From NCBI GenBank assembly GCA_036172225.1, contig CM069935.1:17643297-17707296 (forward strand): a stretch of DNA of 64,000 bases, in the 5' to 3' direction. The position numbers were made by a program, and so were the translations under genes. Under the pieces are notes generated by a model that was not told the origin of the DNA, searched no databases, and saw nothing but the letters and a program-made list of their open reading frames with translations. Source of the stretch: Cryptocoryne crispatula var. balansae (Eukaryota; Streptophyta; Magnoliopsida; Alismatales; Araceae). Below, piece after piece: positions 23,588-32,597 of the stretch (the stretch's first letter is position 1; the number at the start of each line of letters is the position of its first letter).

Positions 23588-24334
23588 CTAGTTAGGTTGC
23601 AACTTGGAGCGGGGACCCCCTGGCTTAACGAATATGCATTTGACTACCATCTCACCGATCTCGAATTTTCTCTCGACCACTCTCTTTTGATAAAACCTTT
23701 TAAGTCTGTTATGGTAAGTCTGGGCATGCTCGGCGGCGGCTAGCCTTCTTTCATCCAAGAGTTCAAGCTGTGCAAGGAGAGATTCTCGTCTCTCATCAAC
23801 AGGAATATCCCTATCGAGCTGAACTCGGAGAGATGGAAGTAATACTTCGTAGGGGACCATTGCTTCCATCCCATATGCCAAAGCATACGGGGTTTGTCCA
23901 GTGGGAGTCCTTACAGAAGTACGATAAGCCCATAGAGCATCTAAAAGCTTATTAGGCCAGTCAGCAAATTTACTAGACTTACAAGATTTCTTGATGATTT
24001 TGATTAAGGTTTTATTGGTGGCTTCTGCTTGACCATTGCCTCGAGGATAGTATGGTGATGAATGATGCAATGAAATGCGATACCTGTTGCAAAGATCACG
24101 CAGATCTTGAGAAAGAAATTGTGGTCCATTATCGGTGACTATGTCGCTGGGGACCCCGAACCTTGCTAGGATGTTGCGCTTGATGAAGGAGCAGACTGTT
24201 GATGCTTTAATCTCCACGAATGCTTCCGCTTCAGCCCACTTTGTGAAGTACTCCGTTACCGTCAGAATGAATGATTTTGAGCGTATTTCAGAGTTGAGGT
24301 CACTCAAGGGGCCAATGATATCAAAAGCCCACAT
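23588..24334 (-). CDS. Ogre-like integrase core (part of broken polyprotein)
   Basis: DDE retroviral-type integrase that would insert the element's cDNA. The first catalytic Asp is in MWAFDIIGPLSDL, the second in VTDNGPQFLSQDL, and the Glu in GNGQAEATNKTLIKI, with intervening SLHHSSPYYP. Downstream are WAYRTSVRTPTGQTPYALAY and EAMVPYEVLLPS, then the C-terminal region up to PGGPRSKLQPN and a stop. No chromodomain follows, which fits Tat rather than chromovirus lineages. The 248-codon frame is an internal piece of the polyprotein; the zinc-binding part is separated from it by a TGA at 24421-24419. Core triad intact, gene as a whole broken. Confidence 0.9.
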   Translation of the reverse strand: MWAFDIIGPLSDLNSEIRSKSFILTVTEYFTKWAEAEAFVEIKASTVCSFIKRNILARFGVPSDIVTDNGPQFLSQDLRDLCNRYRISLHHSSPYYPRGNGQAEATNKTLIKIIKKSCKSSKFADWPNKLLDALWAYRTSVRTPTGQTPYALAYGMEAMVPYEVLLPSLRVQLDRDIPVDERRESLLAQLELLDERRLAAAEHAQTYHNRLKRFYQKRVVERKFEIGEMVVKCIFVKPGGPRSKLQPN

Positions 24335-24613
24335 GGCGAAAGGCCATGGGGCATGAATTGAATAAAGGGAAGATGCGGGAGAGTGAATCTTGTCGGCATG
24401 GAGTTGACATGAATGACAATGTCAGACAAAGATGGAGCAGTCTTCTTCTAGAGTTGGCCAATAATACCCTTGTCGGATGATTTTCTTAGCAAGGGCTTGG
24501 GCATTCACATGACCACCACAAACTCCAGAATGTGCTTCCTTCAGCACCAACTCAACTTCTTCTTCATCAAGACATCTGAGTAAGATTCCACTTAGGCTTC
24601 TCTTATAGAGCAC
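24335..24613 (-). pseudogene. Ogre-like integrase zinc-binding N-terminus (H2C2)
   Basis: Readable as LLRCLDEEEVELVLKEAHSG, GGHVNAQALAKKIIRQGYYW and PTLEEDCSIFV, then a TGA stop, then HCHSCQLHADKIH and on into the core. His in EAHSG and GGH, and Cys in HCHSC, form the HHCC zinc site. The single in-frame TGA at 24421-24419 interrupts the fusion to the core. Confidence 0.85.
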
Positions 24614-24772
24614 TCCTCCTAGGATTGTATACCTCTAGGATACTCTTCTGATTGCCTTCTTTTCTTTGGTGGTTGATCCAGGCGGATATGACTGATCTTG
24701 ACAATACCTCGCAATCTTGTCATACCAAGGTCTCTCATCTTCTTCTAATTCTTCTAACTCAATTAAGGAGAT

Positions 24773-25386
24773 TTATTCTTTATGTTCCAAGTATTCCTTT
24801 CTATTGAACCTCTCCTTAACCTTCAGAAAACGTCCATCCTCAATTGCTGGAATTGTCCTCTTACAGATGTGGATAGTCCGCACTTGCCTGCCTAGCGGGA
24901 CAGATAGAGATGAAGCTAGTGAAGCTAAGGCATTGGCGAGGATATTCTGAGAACGGGGGACATGGACAAAGGTGAGTTTGAAGAATAGCTTGATGTAGCA
25001 GGTGGTGAGCTCCTGGTAGGGTTTGAGGTTTGGATGGGAAGTTGGGTACTTGGATAGGACTTGGCGTAGGATCAATTGACTATCACCTATCACCCTCAGT
25101 TCGGTAGCACCATGGAAATGAGCGGCCTCCAGCCCGGCCAGCTAGGCTTCATACTCAGCTATGTTGTTGGTTGCTGGAAAGTTAAGCTGAAAAGCCTGTG
25201 GAATGGTGGAACCTTCAGGTGACAGAAGGACAATACCTATCCCTCTACCATGAGAGTTCAGAGCCCCGTCAAAATATAATGTCCAAAGATTGGAAGATTG
25301 GACTGACATTAGTTCGTCATCCGAGAACTCCGACCGGACTGGGTCAAAGACGGGTATGGGATGATGGGCAAGGTGTTCAGCAATAG
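24773..25386 (-). pseudogene. Ogre-like second RNase H (archaeal type, aRH)
   Basis: The minus frame gives LWTLYFDGALNSHGRGIGIV (first Asp), NFPATNNIAEYEA (Glu), a TAG stop at about 25145, then LRVIGDSQLILRQV (next Asp), LTFVHVPRSQNILANALASL. The last catalytic Asp, usually in an ADALA-type motif, is Asn here (ANALA). A second RNase H between RNase H and integrase is the hallmark of the Tat lineage. The stop and the Asp-to-Asn change indicate inactivity. Confidence 0.8.
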
Positions 25387-25405
25387 CATAGCCCTTGATT
25401 GCCTT

Positions 25406-25830
25406 CTATGGGACATAAGTGATATCAAATTGGGATAAGAAACTTTGCCATCGCCCTAACCGATCAGTCAAGACTGTCTTCTCTAACAGAAACTTGATAG
25501 GATTGATACGAGCAATGAGCTTGACTTGGTGAGCAAGAAAATAGTGTTTGAGTTTCTGAACCACCCAAACAAGAGAAGCACAGGTCTTTTCTACCACAGT
25601 GTACTTCAGCTCACAAACATCAAACATCTTAGACAAATAATAAGTAGCTCGTTCTTTCCCTTCTTCATCAACCTGTGCAAGGACTGCCCCAAGAGAGTTC
25701 TCAAGAACTGAAATGTAGAGGACCAAGGGCTTGTCAGGAATTGATGGTCTAAGTACAGGGGGACTTGCCAGGTATGTTTTCAACCCATCAAACGCCTCCT
25801 GGCACTTCGAATCCCATTTAAACTCGGCCC
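25406..25830 (-). CDS. Ogre-like RNase H (first), with RT connection
   Basis: Open minus frame 25783-25406. LKTYLASPPVLRPSIPDKPL leads into LVLYISVLENSLGAVLAQVD, ATYYLSKMFDVCELKYTVVE and WVVQKLKHYFLAHQV, the conserved gypsy RNase H order, and ends QFDITYVP at a TAG (25405-25403). Its frame differs from the RT frame, so a frameshift lies near 25830, where the RT frame turns into unrelated sequence after FYELTK. Confidence 0.85.
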
Positions 25831-26634
25831 CACCTTGGTTAACTCATAGAAAGGTTTACACCTTTGAAAATGTTGTGAGATAAACCGGCGGACAAATTGT
25901 AGCCTCCCAATCAATCCTCGAAGCTCTTTCATATTCTTCGGAGGCGGCATACCAATAATTGATTTGGCCTTGTTTGGGTCGATCTCTATGCCCCTTTTGC
26001 TTACTATGAACCCAAGTAGCTTTCCTGATGAAACTCCAAATGTACATTTCTTAGGGTTCATTTTTAGCTTGTATTCTTTAGCTCGTTGTAAAACTTTTCT
26101 TAGCACTTCAGAATGATCTTCTCGACTCTTGGACTTGATAACCAAATCATCCACATACACCTCTAGAAGGGTGTGCATCATGTCATGAAAGATAGCCATC
26201 ATAGCTGTCTGATATGTAGCACCAGCATTTTTTAACCCAAAGGGCATGACAACATAGCAATATATTCCCCAAGGTGTAGTGAACGCGGTCTTCTCTTGGT
26301 CCTCCTTAGCTAACCGGATCTGATTGTATCCAGAATAGCCATCCATGAATGAAAGCATTTCAAATCCAGCTAAGTTATCAACCAAAACATCGATATGAGG
26401 TAAAGGGAAATCATCCTTAGGACACGCTCGGTTCAAGTCCCTGAAATCTATACAAATTCGAATTCGTCCATCCTTCTTCATAACAGGGACTATGTTAGCC
26501 ACCCATTGCGAATATAGGACGACCTTAATAAATTTTGCTTGGTGTAGTTTGTCGACCTCCTCTTTCATTTTGAGTGCAATATTAGGGTGGAATCTCCTGA
26601 GCTTTTGTTTGACTGGGGTAGTTCCAGGTTTCAA
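25780..26634 (-). CDS. Ogre-like reverse transcriptase
   Basis: RNA-directed DNA polymerase domain in a 284-codon frame. Motifs in order: KQKLRRFHPNIALKMKEEV (about residues 9-27), SQWVANIVPVMKKDG, RICIDFRDLNRACPKDDFPL (59-78), FMDGYSGYNQIRL (96-108, first catalytic Asp), MPFGLKNAGATYQ, the YVDDLV catalytic box (160-165), NPKKCTFGV, and LRGLIGRLQFVRRFISQ in the connection. All catalytic residues are present. It starts after an in-frame TGA at 26640-26638 that separates it from the linker, and it runs out of frame at its end. Confidence 0.9.
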   Translation of the reverse strand: MKPGTTPVKQKLRRFHPNIALKMKEEVDKLHQAKFIKVVLYSQWVANIVPVMKKDGRIRICIDFRDLNRACPKDDFPLPHIDVLVDNLAGFEMLSFMDGYSGYNQIRLAKEDQEKTAFTTPWGIYCYVVMPFGLKNAGATYQTAMMAIFHDMMHTLLEVYVDDLVIKSKSREDHSEVLRKVLQRAKEYKLKMNPKKCTFGVSSGKLLGFIVSKRGIEIDPNKAKSIIGMPPPKNMKELRGLIGRLQFVRRFISQHFQRCKPFYELTKVGPSLNGIRSARRRLMG

Positions 26635-26640
26635 GGTTAA

Positions 26641-27285
26641 TCATTGTTCAACCAATGAATTATCTAATTCCAACATGTCTTCATATGTCCATGCGAACGT
26701 GTCCTTATATTCTTCCAAAACTTTGATCAAACGTTGTTCTTGTGAGGGAGTGAGGTTTGCACTGATGAGGATAGTCTTAGGATCTTCTAGGGTTCCTAAA
26801 TTCAGTTCTTTGGTTGGTTCATTCCCTGTGGCTGATGGTTCCTCAAATCTTCTAAGTCCAGATGCATACGCATCGGCCAAGTCCTCAATTTCATCCTCAA
26901 ATTCGGGATCCTTCTCTGATACTACCTCATATGCTCCCAAAGTATGATCTATGTTATGCTCATCCTCATATCGGATTTCATCTAGCTAGATGGTATTCTC
27001 TAAGAAGTTTGGCAGCCTTGCACACTCTACGCATTTTTGTGCCAATTGTTGCATATACCTATTTGGAACTCGTTTACCCCTAACTTTCCTATTTTCTAAT
27101 CTAACCTGACCTACTGAAGACAAAGCTAGAAAGGTGGTATTTACAATGGAGGGAGGATCGAGTAAATCGATCAATGATTCAGAAGAGAGGGATCCCTGAT
27201 TGGGAGCACCCTCTGGGATGAGTAGAGACGTCTCCTCGATGGAAATGTGAGTTTCAGAGAAGACATTTTTTTTTGGAAATTTCAA
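26641..27285 (-). pseudogene. Ogre-like protease-RT linker
   Basis: Two open stretches in the RT frame (27285-26986 and 26940-26641) separated by a TAG at 26985-26983. Readable parts include CVECARLPNFLENTI, GAYEVVSEKDPEFEDEIEDL, KTILISANLTPSQEQRLIKV and EYKDTFAWTYEDMLELDNSL. The last is the conserved ...FAW.Y.DM... block found just before gypsy RT. The frame differs from the protease frame upstream. Confidence 0.8.
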
Positions 27286-28843
27286 GTAAAAAGATAGAAT
27301 GAGTCAGCATGACTCGAAGTTTGCTGGAAACTGACTGAATTACCAGAGAGAAAAACTTAAGAATAAAAGAGAAAAAGGGGCTCGTGGGCCCAATGGTAAC
27401 AGAAAGTGGACACATGGGTCCAAAACTGATGAAAAAAGTAAACGGGTATGTGGACCCGATCTTAGAAATAAATGGGCATGTGAGCCCATGTTTGGAAAAT
27501 CCCTTAGTTCTGAAGTTGATGAGGGAAGTAAATGGGCAGGCTGGCCCGGTAAGAGTGGAAGGTTGAAGAGGGCACATGGGCCCAAAGTGGGTAAGTGGGC
27601 CCGGAAGCCCATCCAAAAGATCTAGAAACAATGGTACGAGGTTCAAACATGGGATTGTTGTATCTGGGCCTCGTGGAATAGTTCTGACTTGGGTAACATG
27701 CTTAACTAGATGATCCAAGATTGGTCTGCCTTTGAGTGGTTCCTGGTGCTCTTCCCCACTTGAGAATAGACGAGTCAAAGATAAGCATAGGTCTTCCAAG
27801 TCTTCTTCTTCTTCATCTGGAGCTTTCCTTCTTTTGACAACTATAACGAAACTCTTGTCATCTTCAGCCATCATCATGGTCTCCCCTTTGATAAAGATGG
27901 TATGGAGTCCCATGGCATATCCTGGCTGGAAGATCCTCCTTGGGATGGAATCCTCTTCGTATCCCAACCCCTGCCTGCGTAGCCTTTTCACAGTTTGCAT
28001 CAGCTGAGTGATTCCTTGAAGATCCTTGCCTAAACCTCTTCCAGGTTGATAGCCTAGCTTTATCATCATCCGCCATCCCACTGTGTCAGGTAGAGAGGCG
28101 GTCACGCATCTGACTTCTGGTAAATCTCCCATTAAGATCTGGGGCTGTATTGACAGACCTAGGGGTGATGTAAAAGCATCATTCACCTCATCCCTTATAG
28201 GCATGCTAGTAACCTTGACCACTTGTCCTTTAAAAGGAAACTTTATGCACTGGTGGTTTGTTGAAGTCACAGCTCCTATTGCCTCCAAGTATGGCCTCCC
28301 AAGTATAGCCCGAAAAGTTGGATCTAATTCTAGAACATGAAAATTCGTTGTGACCGTACATGGTCCAAGTTTAACTTCTAGAGTGACCACCCCATGTGCA
28401 GACTTCTTAGAGTTGTCGTAGGCTGTCACCATGGCACAAGATGGCTTGATTTCTTGCTCAGAAATACTGCATAACTGTAGAGTTTCTGGTGGCATAACGT
28501 TGATGGAAGCTCCAGTGTCAACCAAACATGATTTCACTTCAATATTACAAATAACCACAGCCACATGCAAAGCATATCTCCTAAATTCTAGATCTGCTAA
28601 TTCTTCCTGAGAGAAAGTGAGTGTTGGGTGCTCACTTCTAGGGGCTAACACTGTAGTGATTTTCTCTGGTGGGAGATCTTCATTTACCATGACCTTTAGC
28701 AAATATTGTTGTAGAATCTCCTGGTGCACCTTTGATCTTTTGATCAACTCAAGTATGGAAATACGGGCCGGTGTCTTATCTAAATGTTTCAATAGATCAT
28801 AGGCCGTGCCTGGCAAGGGTTCTTCCACTTGTTCCTCCTCCAC
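27254..28843 (-). CDS. Ogre-like aspartic protease with G-patch and repeat tail
   Basis: 529-codon frame. An LLKHLDKTPARISILELI block (residues ~17-34) precedes a retropepsin with the active site SCLVDTGASINVM (Asp109) and the flap/ILGRP element RAILGRPYLEA (179-188). At about 256-285 GWRMMIKLGYQPGRGLGKDL is a G-patch, a glycine-rich RNA-binding module known after the protease of betaretroviruses. After an acidic DEEEEDLEDL stretch (~345), residues ~405-495 hold degenerate repeats around GPxCPF. The protease would process Gag-Pol. The tail runs out of frame with the RT part, so a frameshift lies between. The catalytic protease looks intact. Confidence 0.9.
   Translation of the reverse strand: MEEEQVEEPLPGTAYDLLKHLDKTPARISILELIKRSKVHQEILQQYLLKVMVNEDLPPEKITTVLAPRSEHPTLTFSQEELADLEFRRYALHVAVVICNIEVKSCLVDTGASINVMPPETLQLCSISEQEIKPSCAMVTAYDNSKKSAHGVVTLEVKLGPCTVTTNFHVLELDPTFRAILGRPYLEAIGAVTSTNHQCIKFPFKGQVVKVTSMPIRDEVNDAFTSPLGLSIQPQILMGDLPEVRCVTASLPDTVGWRMMIKLGYQPGRGLGKDLQGITQLMQTVKRLRRQGLGYEEDSIPRRIFQPGYAMGLHTIFIKGETMMMAEDDKSFVIVVKRRKAPDEEEEDLEDLCLSLTRLFSSGEEHQEPLKGRPILDHLVKHVTQVRTIPRGPDTTIPCLNLVPLFLDLLDGLPGPLTHFGPMCPLQPSTLTGPACPFTSLINFRTKGFSKHGLTCPFISKIGSTYPFTFFISFGPMCPLSVTIGPTSPFFSFILKFFSLVIQSVSSKLRVMLTHSIFLLEISKKKCLL
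27360..27605. repeat. Degenerate GGGCCCA/CATGGG repeat encoding GPxCP units
   Basis: About six degenerate units of 30-45 bp carrying ATGGGCCCA, TGGACCCGA or GTGAGCCCATG words, encoding GPMCPL, GPACPF, GLTCPF, GSTYPF and GPTSPF on the minus strand. They lie in the tail between G-patch and RT. Confidence 0.65.
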
Positions 28844-28882
28844 TGGATCCTGCGGTTGAGTACCGACTTGGGAAAAGAGCCG

Positions 28883-29572
28883 CTAGAACATCCTCCCACT
28901 CCGAAGCACCAGGGCTATTTGGCGGTCGGGTAGAGATGATGGGTTAACTGGGGTGGGTTGTGGTGGAACAGGTGGTGTAGGTGCATGTATGATAGGTAAT
29001 GGGATCGATGGTTCTGGGATGATGGGGTTAGTTGGTAGAGGGGTAGGATTTGGAGGTGGTAATGATGGTGATCTTGGTGGCACGATAAGAAGAGGCCGGG
29101 GTGCATAAGTGCTTGATGGGTTTAATGAAGGTGGAGGTTGAGGGGTTGGGTTTATGATAGGTTGGAGTTTTAGAGTGGTAGAGCTCGTAGGCTGGGGGTT
29201 CAGGTTTGGTAGTGATTGTGGTGGTCGGATGAGCAAGGGCCGGTGTGTAGCAATGGTTGAAGGAGGTGTAGTCAAGGAGGGGGCTGGCCTAATGATGGGT
29301 CGGCGAGAAGAAGTGGCGGCCAATGGTTGGGTTATTGAGCTTGGTGGTAGTTGTGGGGTAGCAGGTGCACGGATTATTTGTCTAGGAGGGTTCCTAGCAG
29401 GAGGCCTAGCCGAGTTGACAGGCATGGTTGTATTGTGGCTTTCTAGTTGCCAACCTTGATCACGGTTGGCATCTCCCTGGACAATGGAGTGTACCAGACC
29501 AATTCCTGGGTTTGGGATGTGCTGGTGCCGGTGCTGGAGCGGGAGCATGTAATGGGAGCGGATTCTGAACAA
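28883..29572 (-). CDS. Ogre-like proline-rich Gag-Pol linker
   Basis: 229-codon low-complexity frame rich in Pro, Thr and Ser, with repeats such as PPRQIIRAPATPQLPPSS and PTPLPTNPIIPEPSIPLP, ending DRQIALVLRSGRMF. It lies between the gag zinc knuckle and the protease and shares the protease frame. A stop (29 bases before the protease frame) separates them. No enzymatic motif; probably a polyprotein spacer. Confidence 0.65.
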   Translation of the reverse strand: MFRIRSHYMLPLQHRHQHIPNPGIGLVHSIVQGDANRDQGWQLESHNTTMPVNSARPPARNPPRQIIRAPATPQLPPSSITQPLAATSSRRPIIRPAPSLTTPPSTIATHRPLLIRPPQSLPNLNPQPTSSTTLKLQPIINPTPQPPPSLNPSSTYAPRPLLIVPPRSPSLPPPNPTPLPTNPIIPEPSIPLPIIHAPTPPVPPQPTPVNPSSLPDRQIALVLRSGRMF

Positions 29573-29801
29573 TCTCCAAGCCAGGTTGTTGTTGAGGTTG
29601 AGCCGGTGGGCACTGCCGCCGCTGCTGCCTAGCCTTCATAACTTGTATGCATTCCCCCATTTGAGCCCAATCAATGCTGCCTTGGTCATTCAGATCATGG
29701 ATGTAATCCTTGAATTGAAAACACACCTCTACAGTGTGACCAGGACACCGGTGGTAAGCACAGTATCAGGACATATCTACATTTGTTGGCCAAACCTCTC
29801 T
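29460..29801 (-). pseudogene. Ogre-like gag zinc knuckle segment
   Basis: The minus frame reads NVDMS, a TGA, then YCAYHRCPGHTVEVCFQF, giving a CxxHxxxxHxxxxC knuckle (29762-29721), followed by DYIHDLNDQGSIDWAQMGE and MKARQQRRQCPPAQPQQQ. CAYH...GH...C with a following K-rich stretch is the form usual in Tat-lineage gag. The stop just before the knuckle indicates degradation. Confidence 0.75.
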
Positions 29802-30240
29802 TTACTTGGGCAATTTCAACTGTTTCTCCGCCATGAGTACATTGAAGATGTCGGTCAAGGAGTAAGGGAGTTGTTGGTAGTTCTCTCTCCTAGGACCTCC
29901 CCTTCGTGGTGCCTGATTAGGTGGTGGCGGTGCCCTATTGTAGGTACGTTGACGAGGTTGCTGGGGTTGTGCTACTGGTTGAGGTGGTTGTTGTGGTTGT
30001 CGTGGTTGTGGTGGCCTAACCTGTTGTTGAGGGGGGTAATAGGAAAGGTTTTGTGGTGGGTTTCTGAACTGGTTTTGATGGTTCCCTCCCTGGTTCCCCA
30101 CAGTGTTTATAGCTTCGTTGTTGACCACTCCTTCGGTTGTAGGCCCAACTGGTGCAGAGGGGGTTTTCCTGAAGTTCCTAGGTTTAGGATCAAAAGGGTT
30201 TATCATGGTGGCATCTTTGAAGTGGACTTGCAAGTATCGG
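29802..30240 (-). CDS. Ogre-like gag C-terminal part (shifted frame)
   Basis: 143-codon frame continuing gag after a frameshift near 30240: VHFKDATMINPFDPKPRNF, FRKTPSAPVGPTTEG, a Gln/Pro-rich stretch (QQQVRPPQPRQPQQPPQP) and ending YSLTDIFNVLMAEKQLKLPK. It overlaps the first gag frame by about 30 bases. Low complexity apart from the ends. Confidence 0.75.
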
Positions 30241-31387
30241 GCACTCTCATGGTGGTAGGACGGTGCATGATCAATACATTCCTCAAGGCAGGTGTAGTGT
30301 TGCCGATAAGCATCTTTACTTGTTTCCCTTCAGAAATCACATCCGTTAGTTTCTCTGCCATTCCCCTCCAACGATCAGCAAACTTTATGAAGTCCTCTTC
30401 GGGCTTCATATTCTCAGCAATCAAGTCTTTAATGGAGCATGCTGGTGCCACCCGGTCTCTGTATCTTTGCAAAAATTTGGTCTTGACAATATCGAAGTCT
30501 CCTGCCTCAAAGGAGTCGAGCGAGTAGAACCATTCCAATGCAGACCCTTCTAGTGATCGGCAGAACAAGAAGGCAAGAACCCTACGATCATCTTTCCAAA
30601 ATGAGGATTCATAGAGAAAATCATTAAGATGAAGAAAAGGATTGCCAGTACCATTGTAGCGGCGATAAACTGGTAGCTCAGAAGGTGGCAAGTGGAGAAC
30701 TGGTAAAGAAGGAATAGAAATTTCAGGAATTGACTTGTAGTCTAGGTGACATCTCAGCTCTTCATAACGTTCATTCATCTGGGTGAGTTGATCCATGATT
30801 GCCTGGGTAAGAGCAGGTTCTTGGTTTACTGGTGGGGGTATGTGGTTAGAGACATGATTTTGGAATTGAGGAGCATGACTTGGCAAATTTACTGAAGATT
30901 GTCCCATGACTTGATGGGTCAGAGGAGCAATATGGTTAAAATAAGATGGCTGAACAAATGAGGGTTGAGCCACAGATGGTTGAACTATAGATGGTTGAAC
31001 TACAGATGGTTGTGCTAGTGCCAATGATGGTTGAATCACAGATTGTTGAACAATAGGTGGTTGAACAAAAGGTGATTGAATGAGTGGTGGTCGAACCAGA
31101 GGACAAGGAGATGAGGCAACTTGGTTAACTTTAGCCTGATCTGAGGCCATTTTGCCCTTCACCATGGATTGTATGCGGGCATAGGTTTCTGGGTCGGTAT
31201 AGAGAGAAAACACCCTAAAGAGTTGTTCAACATCATGAGGAGCAGATGGTTGAGGGACCTCTTGCGCTTCTGACTCAAACAATGGATTAACAAGACAATC
31301 TGACATAATTGGTTGGTGACCCATCTCGTGTTCTCGATGTTCTGCTTGTTCCGCCATTCCAACGTGCCTTCCAGACCTTAGTTGCAT
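30203..31387 (-). CDS. Ogre-like gag (N-terminal and core)
   Basis: Structural capsid protein, 394 codons, beginning MQLRSGRHVGMAEQAEHREH right after the leader. Residues ~125-175 hold tandem (V/I)QPS repeats such as QPSVVQPSIVQPSVAQPS. The retrotransposon gag core follows: LPPSELPVYRRYNGTGNPFL, HLNDFLYESSFWKDDRRVLA, GSALEWFYSLDSFEAGDF, TKFLQRYRDRVAP and FIKFADRWRGMAEKLTDV. The last ~12 residues (PDTCKSTSKMPP) are out of frame; the true continuation is in the next frame. The start is chosen because it is the first ATG and matches the usual gag opening of this group. Confidence 0.9.
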   Translation of the reverse strand: MQLRSGRHVGMAEQAEHREHEMGHQPIMSDCLVNPLFESEAQEVPQPSAPHDVEQLFRVFSLYTDPETYARIQSMVKGKMASDQAKVNQVASSPCPLVRPPLIQSPFVQPPIVQQSVIQPSLALAQPSVVQPSIVQPSVAQPSFVQPSYFNHIAPLTHQVMGQSSVNLPSHAPQFQNHVSNHIPPPVNQEPALTQAIMDQLTQMNERYEELRCHLDYKSIPEISIPSLPVLHLPPSELPVYRRYNGTGNPFLHLNDFLYESSFWKDDRRVLAFLFCRSLEGSALEWFYSLDSFEAGDFDIVKTKFLQRYRDRVAPACSIKDLIAENMKPEEDFIKFADRWRGMAEKLTDVISEGKQVKMLIGNTTPALRNVLIMHRPTTMRVPDTCKSTSKMPP

Positions 31388-32579
31388 TGAACTTCAAGGA
31401 GAAAACAAACAAGTTGACAAAGTAAACAAAGAACTTTTTTGTTTTTTTGGTATTTTGCAAAAAGTTAGAGGTTTGAATTTTTGTTTAACAAGCAAGTGAT
31501 GCAAAGACTTGAAAGCAAGATTACGCAATGATTTTGATTAAACCTTAGGTTTATGGATTTGTTAAGAATTGTTCTCTCAACAAATGGGTTAGGATCCTAA
31601 CTCCAATCTCCAATGACCTAGGTTTCACACAATCTTACCACGCGTAGGTAACATAGGATGCTTCAGGTTTTGGGGAGTGGTACAACCAACCCGATCGTGA
31701 AGAGGAATACTCCACGTATGAGGAATTACGGAGGCCTTGATGAAATCCAACCAAGTCAACTAGGAAGGAATATCCCAGAAGAGAGGTCAGAATCCACCAA
31801 GAGGGTGTTTTGGATGGGAGGGGTAAATGGGAGAGTGAGCTCCGCCTCAAAAAAGTGTAAAAAAAAGAGGTAGAGAGAAGGAGCAGAGAATGCAATCAAG
31901 TAATAAAGCAAGTAATAAGCAAAACATAAACTTAAATAAACACGCAATCAACACCAAACAAGCAATTAGAAACTAGACAGACAACTAGAAACTAGAATCT
32001 AGACCTTGTTTCTTATGTGAGCCAATATGGAGATAGTGAAAAGGTGATGGAAATAAGAGGGTTCAGATCTGATAGCCAAGCAAAAGGGTGGTCCATGTGG
32101 GGACTGATGTAAGAATAAGCTGGTTCATGTGGGAACCGGGCTAAAAAGTAAAGGTGGTTCACGCGGGAACCGGTTTTGGGTAAAAAGGGTGGTTCACGTG
32201 GGAACCGGTTTAAATGGTCAAAAGAGGGCCACGTGGGGCCAATTAAAGGTGAACAAAGATCTGATCCAAGTTGGGATAGATCTGAAAAAAAGTAGTTTGG
32301 TTCACGTGGGAACCGAAGTAAAGAAAGAGATTGGTTCACGCGGGAACCGGCTTAAAAGGAAAAGGGTGGTTCACGTGGGAACCGGTTTAAATAAAATGAC
32401 AGAAATTAAATGGCATACTTGGCACTTCAGATCTGATGAAATATGGGTGAAATCAGAAATTTTGAGATGGCATGAAGTTAAGAAAGGTGGAAAGAAGGAA
32501 AGGCTCATGTGGGAATTGGTCTAGAACTAGAACTAGTTGCAAACAAAACACTAAGCATCCACGGTTGAAGACATTGCTT
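31388..32579 (-). other. Ogre-like 5' leader between primer site and gag
   Basis: 1.2 kb without long conserved frames; Ogre's extra ORF1 is not seen here. The part nearest the primer site carries the GGTTCACGTGGGAACC array. Confidence 0.7.
32122..32383. repeat. GGTTCACGTGGGAACC repeat array in leader
   Basis: Six copies of GGTTCAYGYGGGAACC at 32122, 32156, 32191, 32299, 32333 and 32368, spaced about 34 bp apart with one gap. Each has GGTTC/GAACC inverted arms around ACGTGG, so each can fold, and most contain the CACGTG core word. Spacers are AAAA/GGTTTAAA-like. Confidence 0.85.
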
Positions 32580-32597
32580 GTCCCCCCGTGGTCGCCA
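32580..32597 (-). promoter_or_regulatory. Ogre-like primer binding site (tRNA-Arg)
   Basis: On the minus strand TGGCGACCACGGGGGGAC starts six bases after the LTR end. It matches the complement of the 3' end of plant tRNA-Arg(UCG) (known TGGCGACCACGAAGGGAC) at 16 of 18 positions, from memory of that tRNA. Arginine primers are described for Ogre elements. Confidence 0.8.

Noticed and set aside
29586..30527. 313-codon plus-strand open frame
   Set aside because: It lies opposite the gag C-terminus and proline-rich linker of the gypsy element; the minus frames carry the family motifs, so this is a shadow of biased codons.
32122..32383. Regularly spaced repeats considered as a CRISPR array
   Set aside because: Units are 16-bp palindromic words with homopolymer-like spacers of similar sequence, inside a plant retrotransposon leader; no cas genes.
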